Of a DNA stretch of 58,025 nt, positions 35,494-43,139 are shown piece after piece. How positions within the stretch are numbered: the first letter of the stretch is position 1; each line of letters starts with the position of its first letter. The notes below the pieces were generated by a model. The model did not search any database, was not told where the DNA came from, and was given only the letters and a program-made list of their open reading frames with translations. Origin of the DNA: Acidobacteriaceae bacterium (lineage in GTDB: Bacteria; Acidobacteriota; Terriglobia; Terriglobales; Acidobacteriaceae); contig JANYKL010000095.1 of the NCBI GenBank assembly GCA_025361625.1, positions 1 through 58,025 on the forward strand. Reading direction: 5' to 3'. The translations under genes and the position numbers were made by a program.

Positions 35494-36459
35494 TTGAATT
35501 CCCAATCCCAACCGCTCATCGACCGGCTTCGCAGCGGAGACACCCGCGCTCTCGCTCGTGCCATTACGATCGTCGAGAATCGAGCCCCGGGATGGTCAGA
35601 CCTTCTTAAGTCGCTCTTCCCCCTCACGGGTAAGGCGCGAGTTATTGGTATCACCGGATCTCCGGGGGCGGGGAAAAGCACGCTGGTCGACCAATTAGCC
35701 AAACACTACCGCAAAGAGCATCAGAGCGTTGGCGTGATTGCGGTCGATCCCACTAGCCCCTACACCGGCGGGGCAATCCTAGGCGACCGGATCCGCATGC
35801 AGGACCACTATAGTGACCCCGGCATCTATATTCGCAGTATGGCAACTCGCGGTTCGCTCGGCGGACTCGCGCGCGCCACCGCCGACGCCTCGACTGTTCT
35901 CGATGCCTCCGGACGGGATGTGATCATGATCGAAACCGTGGGAGTCGGGCAAGATGAAATCGATATAGTTCGCCTCGCTGATGTCACTGTGGTGATGCTG
36001 GTTCCGGGCATGGGCGATGACGTGCAGACCATCAAGGCGGGAATCATGGAGATCGCGGACATCTTTGTGATTAACAAGAGCGACCGCGATGGCGCTGAGC
36101 GTGTGGAACTCGAGATTCGCGCCATGCAGTCGCTCGCCATGCGCGCCGACCGGTGGAGTCCATCGATTGTCAAGACCGTTGCCAGCGAAGGCACAGGGAT
36201 CGGGAAACTTGCAGAGGCGATTACCGAGTATGAAAAATATCTCGATAAAGAGAATCTTGCCCAGAAGAGAAATATTGAGAACTGGCAGGAACGCCTGGTT
36301 GAGATGCTTCGGGACGCTATGCTCGAGAAGGCTCGCTCTCAGATGTCCGACGGCAGCCTGCAACGCTATGCTGGTGAGATCGCCGAGCACAAGCGCGATC
36401 CCTATTCGCTGGTCGAGGAATTGATGGCACAGATCGCAACGGAGCCGAAACGCCCGTAG
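35494..36459 (+). CDS. meaB: Methylmalonyl-CoA mutase-associated GTPase MeaB
   Basis: 321 residues of the MeaB/ArgK SRP-like GTPases. The P-loop is ITGSPGAGKSTLVDQL (residues 53-68). Other motifs are VDPTSPYTGGAILGDRIRM, VIMIETVGVGQDEIDIV and the guanine-binding INKSDRDGA. It loads and protects adenosylcobalamin in methylmalonyl-CoA mutase. The mutase genes are not in this window. The start is TTG 35494, with no clear ribosome site; the first usable ATG is too far inside. It is followed 72 bases later by methylmalonyl-CoA epimerase. Confidence 0.95.
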   Translation: MNSQSQPLIDRLRSGDTRALARAITIVENRAPGWSDLLKSLFPLTGKARVIGITGSPGAGKSTLVDQLAKHYRKEHQSVGVIAVDPTSPYTGGAILGDRIRMQDHYSDPGIYIRSMATRGSLGGLARATADASTVLDASGRDVIMIETVGVGQDEIDIVRLADVTVVMLVPGMGDDVQTIKAGIMEIADIFVINKSDRDGAERVELEIRAMQSLAMRADRWSPSIVKTVASEGTGIGKLAEAITEYEKYLDKENLAQKRNIENWQERLVEMLRDAMLEKARSQMSDGSLQRYAGEIAEHKRDPYSLVEELMAQIATEPKRP

Positions 36460-36531
36460 CGGGCCTGAACGAGAAGAGACGTCGCTCCGTAGACAGGTCG
36501 GCTGCTGCGGACACAAATCCGAAAGAAAATT

Positions 36532-36927
36532 ATGGACTTTGGCATCGACCATCTCGGAATAGCGGTGAAATCGCTGACTGCGGCCAAAATGATTTACGAA
36601 AAGCTGGGACTTAGCGTTTCTCCCGAAGAAGCCGTCGAACATGAAAAAGTCAAGCTTGTTATGGTCCCGGTCGGCGACTGCCGAATTGAACTTCTCGAAG
36701 CCACATCTGAAGACTCCGCGATTGCGAAGTACATCGCTAAGCGAGGAGAAGGGCTGCACCACATTTGCGTGCGCGTCCCTGACCTGGGCGCCGCAGTCGA
36801 AAAATTGAAGTCCGAAGGCGTGCGCCTCGTCTCCAATGAAATTAAAACTGGAGCTGGCGGCCACCGCTATATCTTCGTGCATCCGCAAAGTACGGCGGGT
36901 GTTCTGCTGGAGTTGGTGGGGATATGA
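36532..36927 (+). CDS. mce: Methylmalonyl-CoA epimerase
   Basis: 131 residues of the VOC (glyoxalase) fold with two betaalphabetabetabeta modules. Metal-binding residues are H7 in FGIDHLGIAV, the region IELLEATS, GLHHICVRVPDL, and the C-terminal GVLLELVGI. It interconverts (2S)- and (2R)-methylmalonyl-CoA in the propionyl-CoA to succinyl-CoA pathway, matching its neighbour meaB. Start ATG 36532 has AAAG upstream. Confidence 0.94.
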   Translation: MDFGIDHLGIAVKSLTAAKMIYEKLGLSVSPEEAVEHEKVKLVMVPVGDCRIELLEATSEDSAIAKYIAKRGEGLHHICVRVPDLGAAVEKLKSEGVRLVSNEIKTGAGGHRYIFVHPQSTAGVLLELVGI

Positions 36928-36991
36928 GCGGCGCTGCCTCCGGCACTCCCCCCTGTCTCGTGGCCTCGTGCGCCCATTCGCGTGAAATCTT

Positions 36992-37723
36992 ATGCTTTTG
37001 TTAGCGGTTGATACGGCAGGCAAGAAGGGCAGTATTGCGATTGCCGAAGCGCGCGCAGGCGAGGCGTCTCTTGAACTTCTCGAGCTTGTGCCCCTCGATG
37101 GGGGCGCGTTTTCAGCACACCTCGTTCCGGAGATCGCGGCTCTTCTGCAAAAGCATGGTCGTGGACGGACGAAGCACGACATCTCGGCATTCATTGTCGT
37201 GACCGGACCAGGATCATTCACGGGTCTTCGAGTCGGACTGGCGGCCATAAAAGCGCTTGCCGAAACGCTGAATAAACCGATCGTCGGAATTTCCCTTCTG
37301 GAAGCAATCGCCCGCAGCTCTGCAAAAACGGGTCGCAGCATAGTGATCCTCGACGCGGGGAGAAGCGATCTCTACGTGGGGGAGTATTTGATCGTCGACC
37401 ATGCATCTGCAAGTCCCATCAGCGAACGGCTCATGACTCGCAAAGAATTCCTCGACAGAGTTCACACCTCTGACTCGCGCCCACTCGGGGTGATCTCATC
37501 GGATGAAGTTCTAGCAAAGTCGTTTTCGTCCGAAGGCCTCCTCGTGCGCCTTGTCACCTATCCAAACGCAGGAGTGATCGCGCAACTTGGAATGGAGCGT
37601 CTTGGGCGCGGAGAAATTGTAAGCGTGGGAGATCTTGAGCCCAACTATCTACGCCACAACGTGGCCTCACTGCCCAAGGACTCGCTGTCCAAGGACTTGC
37701 TGCCCAAGGATCATTCCAAGTGA
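36992..37723 (+). CDS. tsaB: tRNA t6A-modification protein TsaB
   Basis: 243 residues of the YeaZ/TsaB ASKHA fold. The N-terminal LLAVDTAGKKGSIAIAEA and TGPGSFTGLRVGLAAIKALAE are diagnostic. TsaB pairs with TsaD to build the threonylcarbamoyl-adenosine modification on tRNAs that read ANN codons. The C-terminus has an odd in-frame repeat (LPKDS, LSKDL, LPKDH) encoded by three 15-base units. The stop overlaps the rimI start (TGATG), so they are coupled. tsaE lies at 47300; tsaD is not seen. Confidence 0.93.
   Translation: MLLLAVDTAGKKGSIAIAEARAGEASLELLELVPLDGGAFSAHLVPEIAALLQKHGRGRTKHDISAFIVVTGPGSFTGLRVGLAAIKALAETLNKPIVGISLLEAIARSSAKTGRSIVILDAGRSDLYVGEYLIVDHASASPISERLMTRKEFLDRVHTSDSRPLGVISSDEVLAKSFSSEGLLVRLVTYPNAGVIAQLGMERLGRGEIVSVGDLEPNYLRHNVASLPKDSLSKDLLPKDHSK
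37670..37714 (+). repeat. 15-base tandem repeat at the tsaB 3' end
   Basis: Three units, CTGCCCAAGGACTCG, CTGTCCAAGGACTTG and CTGCCCAAGGATCAT (37670-37684, 37685-37699, 37700-37714), encode LPKDS-LSKDL-LPKDH at the TsaB tail. Slippage there would change the tail length in whole units without frame loss. Confidence 0.7.
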
Positions 37724-38181
37724 TGAACCGAGATAGCGATGATTTGCCGATTGCGATTAGACTCGCCAACCGAAATGACGTTCCGACGATTTTGACGATC
37801 GCAACTCAAACGGCGACAGCATCCCATTGGACAGCTGAGCACTATTCGCACGTAGCTGAGAAAGGAATTCTTGCGATTGCTGAAAGCCTAACGTCTCTGT
37901 GCGGGTTCATCGCCGTGCAAACCCTCACAGACGACTGGGAAATCCAAAATCTGGTGGTCCTCCCTGAATTTCGCCGAAACCGAGTAGCCGAAAAGCTTGT
38001 TCGCAACGTCATGCAGTCGGCACGCAATAGGCACGCCACTCGGATTCTGCTGGAAGTGCGAGAGTCAAACGCAGCCGCACGCGCCTTTTATGAGAAGCTG
38101 GGTTTTAAGATGGACGGAACTCGAAACGGATACTATAAAGACCCGCGCGAGAGTGCGATTATGTATTTCGCCCGCCTGTGA
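37723..38181 (+). CDS. rimI: Ribosomal-protein-alanine N-acetyltransferase RimI-like
   Basis: 152 residues of the GNAT fold. The core is NLVVLPEFRRNRVAEKLVRN and LLEVRESNAAARAFYEKLGF, followed by GYYKDPRESAIMYF, typical of RimI. The usual acetyl-CoA loop RRxGxG/A reads RRNRVA, so the first Gly is Arg, which may weaken cofactor binding. RimI acetylates ribosomal protein S18. The start ATG 37723 overlaps the tsaB stop codon; a GTG at 37720 is an alternative. Confidence 0.85.
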   Translation: MNRDSDDLPIAIRLANRNDVPTILTIATQTATASHWTAEHYSHVAEKGILAIAESLTSLCGFIAVQTLTDDWEIQNLVVLPEFRRNRVAEKLVRNVMQSARNRHATRILLEVRESNAAARAFYEKLGFKMDGTRNGYYKDPRESAIMYFARL

Positions 38182-38289
38182 ATATCTTCCCAGCTTTCAG
38201 AGATTGCCTATATAGGTCATCGACTTATGCAATCACTTCTGGGTATTAAAGACCCCTACAAAAAACTAAATCTACCTATGAAATCTGAT

Positions 38290-38318
38290 TGAAGCGCGTC
38301 TAGCCCTGTGCTACTTTT
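38290..38318 (+). promoter_or_regulatory. Candidate sigma-70 promoter before the DUF465 gene
   Basis: TTGAAG, a 17-base spacer and TACTTT lie about 40-70 bases upstream of the ATG at 38361. The -35 and -10 boxes each match the sigma-70 consensus only partly. The upstream part of the 38182-38360 gap holds no reading frame. Confidence 0.3.
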
Positions 38319-38360
38319 TAGTCTGGTCGTAACAATACAGTGGTAGGAGGTCTGGCAAAG

Positions 38361-38579
38361 ATGCTTACTACAAGAGACGGGACCCAGTCCGGTCCCGACG
38401 AATTCCAGAGACTGGCTCAGGAGCACTCGCAATATTCCCAACGTCTGGAATCCCTCACCCAGAAGCGTTACCTCACCGAAGATGAGAAGCTGGAAGAAGT
38501 GCGATTAAAGAAGCTGAAATTACGACTCAAAGACCAGATGTACACGCTTGAACATCAAGTTCAAGGCCGTTCCGCTTAA
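38361..38579 (+). CDS. YdcH/DUF465-type small protein
   Basis: 72 residues, mainly helical and highly charged: EFQRLAQEHSQYSQRLESL, then LEEVRLKKLKLRLKDQMYTLEHQ. The LKKxKLxLKDQM pattern matches DUF465 (YdcH) proteins of unknown function. The start is ATG 38361, 10 bases after a strong AGGAGG; a GTG at 38340 precedes the ribosome site and is rejected. Confidence 0.8.
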   Translation: MLTTRDGTQSGPDEFQRLAQEHSQYSQRLESLTQKRYLTEDEKLEEVRLKKLKLRLKDQMYTLEHQVQGRSA

Positions 38580-38760
38580 CACCCCTCTTTTTGTTGGCCG
38601 GTACCACCGCACCTGCGTGTACGCCGGGGTGGGCCTCCCTTCCGCCTAGCCAGGCGCAACCCCTGGAGTGATCGCCTATATCGACGTTTGGTGCTCTAGA
38701 TGTGTATGGATTACGAGAGTAAGAATCGCCTCGACTCGCACTATAATCGTTGCATCTCCT

Positions 38761-39444
38761 ATGGTTCGAGACGGATATTTTTACGCCGCAGGATGCTTGG
38801 TCGCCGCAATCGTGATCAGATTCCTGACGCAGTGGCCCTTCGCTGTCCCTCTCCTCTTGCTGGCGTTATTTTTTTTGTGGTTCTTTCGCGATCCGGAGCG
38901 CTCCATCACTACGCTGCCGGGAGCTATCGTTTCTCCCGGCGATGGCAAGGTCACCGACGTCTCGCTCGTCACGGGGAACGAGACCGTTCTCTACCGAATC
39001 AGCATTTTTCTGAACGTCTTCGATGTTCACGTGAATCGTTCTCCGATCACGGGAGTCATTCGCGACCTGCGCTACGAGCGTGGCAAACACCTCAACGCGA
39101 TGAGTGCAAACTCAGCCGAAGAAAATGAAAAGAACGTAGTCACCGTTGAAGGGGACGGGCGTACGGTAATTTTCAAACAGATTGCCGGCATAATCGCTCG
39201 CCGCATCGTTTTCAACTTCAAAGTTGGAGACCAATTGAGCCGCGGTCAGCGCGTTGGTCTCATAAAATTCGGATCCCGCGTAGATATTATGTTCGATCGC
39301 GATGCCGCCGTCCAGGTCCAGGTCGGTGATCGGGTTAAAGGCGGCCAGACCGTACTCGCGATGTTGCCTGTCGGTCAACTGACTGCCCCGGCCTTGCACG
39401 CAGGTTTTGGGGACAAAGAGAAACTTGAGGGAGGGGCTCACTAA
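38761..39444 (+). CDS. psd: Phosphatidylserine decarboxylase (short, membrane-associated type)
   Basis: 227 residues. Two hydrophobic segments are at the N-terminus (GYFYAAGCLVAAIVIRFL, PLLLLALFFLWFF). The conserved active-site parts are SPGDGKVTDV (D61), NVFDVHVNRSP (H90) and FGSRVDI with the self-cleavage site between G171 and S172, giving a pyruvoyl group. This short Psd form lacks the LGST motif of the long form. It makes phosphatidylethanolamine from the product of PssA. The start is ATG 38761; earlier in-frame codons are non-conserved. pssA starts 3 bases after its stop. Confidence 0.93.
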   Translation: MVRDGYFYAAGCLVAAIVIRFLTQWPFAVPLLLLALFFLWFFRDPERSITTLPGAIVSPGDGKVTDVSLVTGNETVLYRISIFLNVFDVHVNRSPITGVIRDLRYERGKHLNAMSANSAEENEKNVVTVEGDGRTVIFKQIAGIIARRIVFNFKVGDQLSRGQRVGLIKFGSRVDIMFDRDAAVQVQVGDRVKGGQTVLAMLPVGQLTAPALHAGFGDKEKLEGGAH

Positions 39445-39446
39445 AC

Positions 39447-40322
39447 ATGGACGAGCAAACGCCTCGGCGCCGCGTAACCGATCATTCTGGCGGCAAACTG
39501 CGCAAAGGCATTTATATTTTGCCCTCGCTCTTCACCACCGCGAATATCGCGGCCGGATTCTACGCGATTCTACAGACCGTGCACGGCAACCCCGTCGATC
39601 CCTGGCACTTGGACTACGCCGCGAAAGCCATCGGCTTCGCTGTGTTATTCGACGGCCTTGATGGGCGTATCGCGCGCATGACCAACACCGCTAGTGATTT
39701 TGGACGAGAATTAGACTCGCTTGCAGATGTCATCACGTTCGGCGTGGCTCCAGCGCTCCTGGCGTGGATGTGGGGCTTCCACCTGCTCCCGACGGGGTTC
39801 ATTAGTCCCGGGCTCCATTTGAAGATAATTCAATTAGGGTCTATCGCTTGCTTTGCGTTCCTGATTGCCGGCGCCAGTCGCCTTGCCCGGTTCAATATTG
39901 CGAAGAATCCTCAGCCTTCAAATCCTGGGCGCCCTGGAAAAAAGTATTTTGTTGGGATGCCGATTCCAGCAGGCGCGGGTGTAATAGCGGCGGTTGTGCA
40001 TTTTGCCGGTGGAGAGCCCGTGACCTCCTGGATTACTTCGATGAGTTGGATCATGACGGTCGTCGTGGTCGGTTATCTTATGGTGAGCAGCTGGCGCTTC
40101 TACAGCTTTAAAGACATCGATTTTCGTTCGCGGCACCCCTTCCGCCTCATCGTTATTTTTGCGATTGTTGGTGCGTCGATTTGGTTTTTTTCAGGGCCGG
40201 CGCTTTTCGTGATCGCCATCCTTTACATGGCGTCGGGCGTGTTGTGGAGATTGCAGTGGGTTTTGCGCCGTAAACGGCCGCCTGCACCTCCGGCGTATCG
40301 GGAAGCATCTCAAACTCCATGA
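39447..40322 (+). CDS. pssA: CDP-diacylglycerol-serine O-phosphatidyltransferase
   Basis: 291 residues of the CDP-alcohol phosphatidyltransferase family with about seven membrane segments. The motif D-G-x2-A-R-x8-G-x3-D-x3-D reads DGRIAR then G86, D90, D94 (D72-D94). The N-terminus RKGIYILPSLFTTANIAAGF is typical of the PssA membrane type. It joins serine to CDP-diacylglycerol, giving phosphatidylserine for Psd. Its stop overlaps the next start (ATGA), so it is coupled to the Asd-like gene. Confidence 0.94.
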   Translation: MDEQTPRRRVTDHSGGKLRKGIYILPSLFTTANIAAGFYAILQTVHGNPVDPWHLDYAAKAIGFAVLFDGLDGRIARMTNTASDFGRELDSLADVITFGVAPALLAWMWGFHLLPTGFISPGLHLKIIQLGSIACFAFLIAGASRLARFNIAKNPQPSNPGRPGKKYFVGMPIPAGAGVIAAVVHFAGGEPVTSWITSMSWIMTVVVVGYLMVSSWRFYSFKDIDFRSRHPFRLIVIFAIVGASIWFFSGPALFVIAILYMASGVLWRLQWVLRRKRPPAPPAYREASQTP

Positions 40323-41404
40323 GTCCAGTCTCGAAAGTTGTATCCCCCAAAGCTGTAGCTTCGCCGCTCGAGGCGCGCGGCGCCAACTTATATCGGGTCG
40401 CCATCGTTGGAGGCGCAACCCTTCTCGGTAAAGAACTTGCTGAAGTTTTGCGCGACCGCAACTTTCCGGCGGCGGATATTCGTCTGTTGGACGACGACGA
40501 CACGCTTGGTCAGCTTAAAGCCGTCGGCGACGAAATTAATTTTATTCAGAGCATCCGCTCAGAGCAGTTCGAGCGCGTCGACTTCGCTTATTTCGCCGCT
40601 GATGCGCGCTCCACAAAAAATAACTGGAAGGCCGCTAGCGATCTTGGCGATACGATCGTCGATCTTACGTATGCCTTGGAAGATAAGCCGGGAGTCTCGA
40701 TTCGGTCGCCCTGGATCGAGCGTCAGACGAACCAGTCCGTGGCTCCAGATTTACAGCCAGGGCCGGTTGTGGTGGCGCATCCTGCCGCCACTGTCTTGGC
40801 CCTTCTCGCGTTGCGAGCCGGTAAGGCCGCTAAGGTCGAGCGTCTGGTTGCCACTGTGTTGGAGCCGGCGTCCGAAAGTGGCCAGAAGGGAATGGACGAA
40901 CTTCACGAGCAGACGGTGAACTTACTTTCCTTTCAGGAATTGCCAAAGAAAATATTCGATATTCAGGTCGCTTTTAACCTCTTGGCTCGTTTCGGCCAAA
41001 GCTCTCATTTATCGCTGCAAGAGGTCTCGCAGACGATTGTCAAGCATTACCGGAGCATCGCTCCTGCGGCGGTCGAGCCTGCCTTACAGCTTTTGCAAGC
41101 TCCGGTTTTCCATGGTTATGGATTCTCGGTTTACCTGGAAATGGAAAAACCGGTCAGCGTCGCCGATCTCTCGCTTGCCTTGGCTGGAGATCACGTGGTG
41201 CTGAATGTTGGTCCAGACGAGTCACCAACCAATGTGAGTGCGGCGGGGCAAGGTGACATTCAGCTTTCGATTACTCCTGACGCGACTCAGGCGAACGGAG
41301 TCTGGCTCTGGGCCACAACCGACAATTTGCGGATTGCTGCGCTCACAGCCGTCGAGTGTGCCGAAACCATGACCGCATCTCGACCTACGGGGCCAATTCA
41401 ATGA
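40319..41404 (+). CDS. Cys-less Asd/ArgC (Usg-like) dehydrogenase homologue
   Basis: 361 residues with the aspartate-semialdehyde dehydrogenase fold. The NAD(P) loop is VAIVGGATLLGKELAEVL (27-44) and the dimerisation domain has ATVLEPASESGQKGMDELHE. The active site NP(N/D)CST is changed to HPAATV (H154-V159), with A157 where the catalytic Cys should be. Like E. coli Usg, it is unlikely to be an active dehydrogenase and may be a structural or regulatory partner. The gene overlaps pssA and lptE by 4 bases each (ATGA), an unexpected place for an Asd homologue. It is in an operon for lipids and LPS export. Confidence 0.88.
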   Translation: MSPVSKVVSPKAVASPLEARGANLYRVAIVGGATLLGKELAEVLRDRNFPAADIRLLDDDDTLGQLKAVGDEINFIQSIRSEQFERVDFAYFAADARSTKNNWKAASDLGDTIVDLTYALEDKPGVSIRSPWIERQTNQSVAPDLQPGPVVVAHPAATVLALLALRAGKAAKVERLVATVLEPASESGQKGMDELHEQTVNLLSFQELPKKIFDIQVAFNLLARFGQSSHLSLQEVSQTIVKHYRSIAPAAVEPALQLLQAPVFHGYGFSVYLEMEKPVSVADLSLALAGDHVVLNVGPDESPTNVSAAGQGDIQLSITPDATQANGVWLWATTDNLRIAALTAVECAETMTASRPTGPIQ

Positions 41405-41940
41405 CGGAACAGGCCAGAAGTAAAAGTTTTCTGGCCTCCATTTTTATCGCTCTTTTTTTGTTGACCGGGTGCGGATATCACACCGCCGGCAACAGCGCGG
41501 CAGAACTGCCTCGCAACGTGCAAACTATTGCAATCCCTGGCTTCTTGAGCCGGAGCCCCAGTTTTCGGGTGGAGCAACAATTAACGGACGCGGTAGTACG
41601 AGAGTTCAACGCTCGAACCCAATATCATGTGATCCATGATTCGAATTCTGATGCCGACGCAACTCTTAAAGCCATAGTTTTATCGGCGTCGTCCAACCCG
41701 CTGGCTTACGATTCTCAGACCGGACGCGCAGCAAGCGCAATCATTACAGTGAACATTCAAGTCACATTAACCGACCGCAAGGGCAAGGTGCTCTTCCAGA
41801 ATCCGAATTACATTTTTCACGATCAATACGAATTGTCGCGCGACCTCACCAGCTTTTTTCAGGAGGATTCTCCAGCTGTCGATCGCCTGTCACGTGACTT
41901 TGCACGGACCCTTGTCGCGAACATTCTGGAGGCGTACTGA
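41401..41940 (+). CDS. lptE: LPS assembly lipoprotein LptE-like
   Basis: 179 residues. A lipoprotein signal (FLASIFIALFLLTGC, C24) is followed by GYHTAGNSAAELPRNVQTIAI and PGFLSRSPSFRVEQQLTDAV, the standard LptE pattern. The body ends in DRLSRDFARTLVANILEAY. It sits in the outer membrane as a plug of the LptD barrel. The start is ATG 41401, overlapping the Asd-like stop; a longer frame from 41356 lies inside that gene. The next gene starts 3 bases after its stop. Confidence 0.9.
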   Translation: MTEQARSKSFLASIFIALFLLTGCGYHTAGNSAAELPRNVQTIAIPGFLSRSPSFRVEQQLTDAVVREFNARTQYHVIHDSNSDADATLKAIVLSASSNPLAYDSQTGRAASAIITVNIQVTLTDRKGKVLFQNPNYIFHDQYELSRDLTSFFQEDSPAVDRLSRDFARTLVANILEAY

Positions 41941-41942
41941 TC

Positions 41943-43067
41943 ATGTCGAGCCGCTCCAAGCTCCTTGCGGCAATGTTGATCGCTCTTGCGCCCTTTTCAT
42001 TTGCTGCCAAGAGAGAAAAAAAAGAACAGCCGATTTTGCATCATATCGGCTTTAGCTTTCGCGAGTTTTCCGCGCCCGATGACTACAACTGGCGCGGCTC
42101 GAACGAGCGTACCCTGAGCGGTATTATCTGGTATCCGTCCGAAGACATCGCTGGACAAAAGGATCAGTTAGTTGGTCCTCCTGACGCGCCGCTGTTCAGC
42201 GCCGGGCGGGCTGCCAAGGATGCCACGCTCGCTCCGGCGTTCGAGAAATTTCCACTTATCGCGCTCTCCCACGGCACCGGAGGGAGCGCTATGCAGATGG
42301 CGTGGCTTGGCACCTATCTCGCCGCTCGGGGTTATATCGTCGTCGCCTGCAACCATCCCGGCAACAACGCAGTCACCGGATATACGACCCAGGGTTTTAT
42401 CGAAGGGTGGGAGAGAGCTAAGGATATCAGCACGGTGATCGGCGACATGCTCGCGGATCCTCGGTTTGGCTCGAAAATCGATCCTGATCGCATCGGCGCG
42501 GCGGGTTTCTCCTATGGCGGATACACGATGCTCGAGCTTGCGGGCGGGACTACTGACCTTAACCGTCTTCTGGTCTGGTGCGATGAACAAAAGGCTGCCT
42601 GTAGCCCTCCGGAAATGCCCGATCTGCTGGAAAAGTTTAAGGCCATCCGGCAAGAAGCCGAAGTGAAGCAATCGTTGCAGCATGCCGGAGATTCTTATCG
42701 CGATCCGCGAGTCCGAGCCGCATTCTTGATTGCTCCCGCCGTCGCCAGGGCGTTCACTCCAGAAACTTTGCAGAAGATCGCGATTCCTATCGAGATCGTT
42801 GCCGGCGAAAGCGATACCATCGTTCCTCCCGACGAGAATGCGAGATTTTATGCCGCGAATATTAAAGGCTCGAAACTTACGATCATCCCCGGGGGCGTCG
42901 GTCATTACACGTTTCTCGACGTAGGTACCGAGCTTGGCCAGAAGCAATTACCGCAGTTGTTCGTGGATAATCCCGGCGTCGATCGAGCAGCCGTCCACCA
43001 GCGGGTCAACGAAATGGCAGCGGATTTTTTCGCAAGAGAACTCGCCCCAGCGAAAAAGAAACGCTGA
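41943..43067 (+). CDS. Secreted alpha/beta hydrolase
   Basis: 374 residues. The signal peptide is at 1-22 (KLLAAMLIALAPFSFAA). The alpha/beta-hydrolase nucleophile elbow is GFSYGG (S190), with ALSHGTGGSAMQMAWL as the oxyanion region, AGESDTIVP for the acid and GGVGHYTF for His. It resembles PAF-acetylhydrolase/dienelactone hydrolase-like esterases. The substrate is unknown. It lies between lptE and holA, which are adjacent in many bacteria, so it is an insertion into that pair, and it is co-directional. Confidence 0.82.
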   Translation: MSSRSKLLAAMLIALAPFSFAAKREKKEQPILHHIGFSFREFSAPDDYNWRGSNERTLSGIIWYPSEDIAGQKDQLVGPPDAPLFSAGRAAKDATLAPAFEKFPLIALSHGTGGSAMQMAWLGTYLAARGYIVVACNHPGNNAVTGYTTQGFIEGWERAKDISTVIGDMLADPRFGSKIDPDRIGAAGFSYGGYTMLELAGGTTDLNRLLVWCDEQKAACSPPEMPDLLEKFKAIRQEAEVKQSLQHAGDSYRDPRVRAAFLIAPAVARAFTPETLQKIAIPIEIVAGESDTIVPPDENARFYAANIKGSKLTIIPGGVGHYTFLDVGTELGQKQLPQLFVDNPGVDRAAVHQRVNEMAADFFARELAPAKKKR

Positions 43068-43139
43068 TTCGACGCCTGAGATCCAGCGTTAACTCAAGGG
43101 GAGTTGCCGTTGACGGTCGCGATGTTAGAGTAATTAGGA

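Noticed and set aside
35779-37341. A 520-codon open frame on the minus strand across meaB, mce and tsaB
   Set aside because: It is antisense to three well-recognised genes, and its protein has no domain, signal or membrane pattern. It is a shadow of GC-rich coding DNA.
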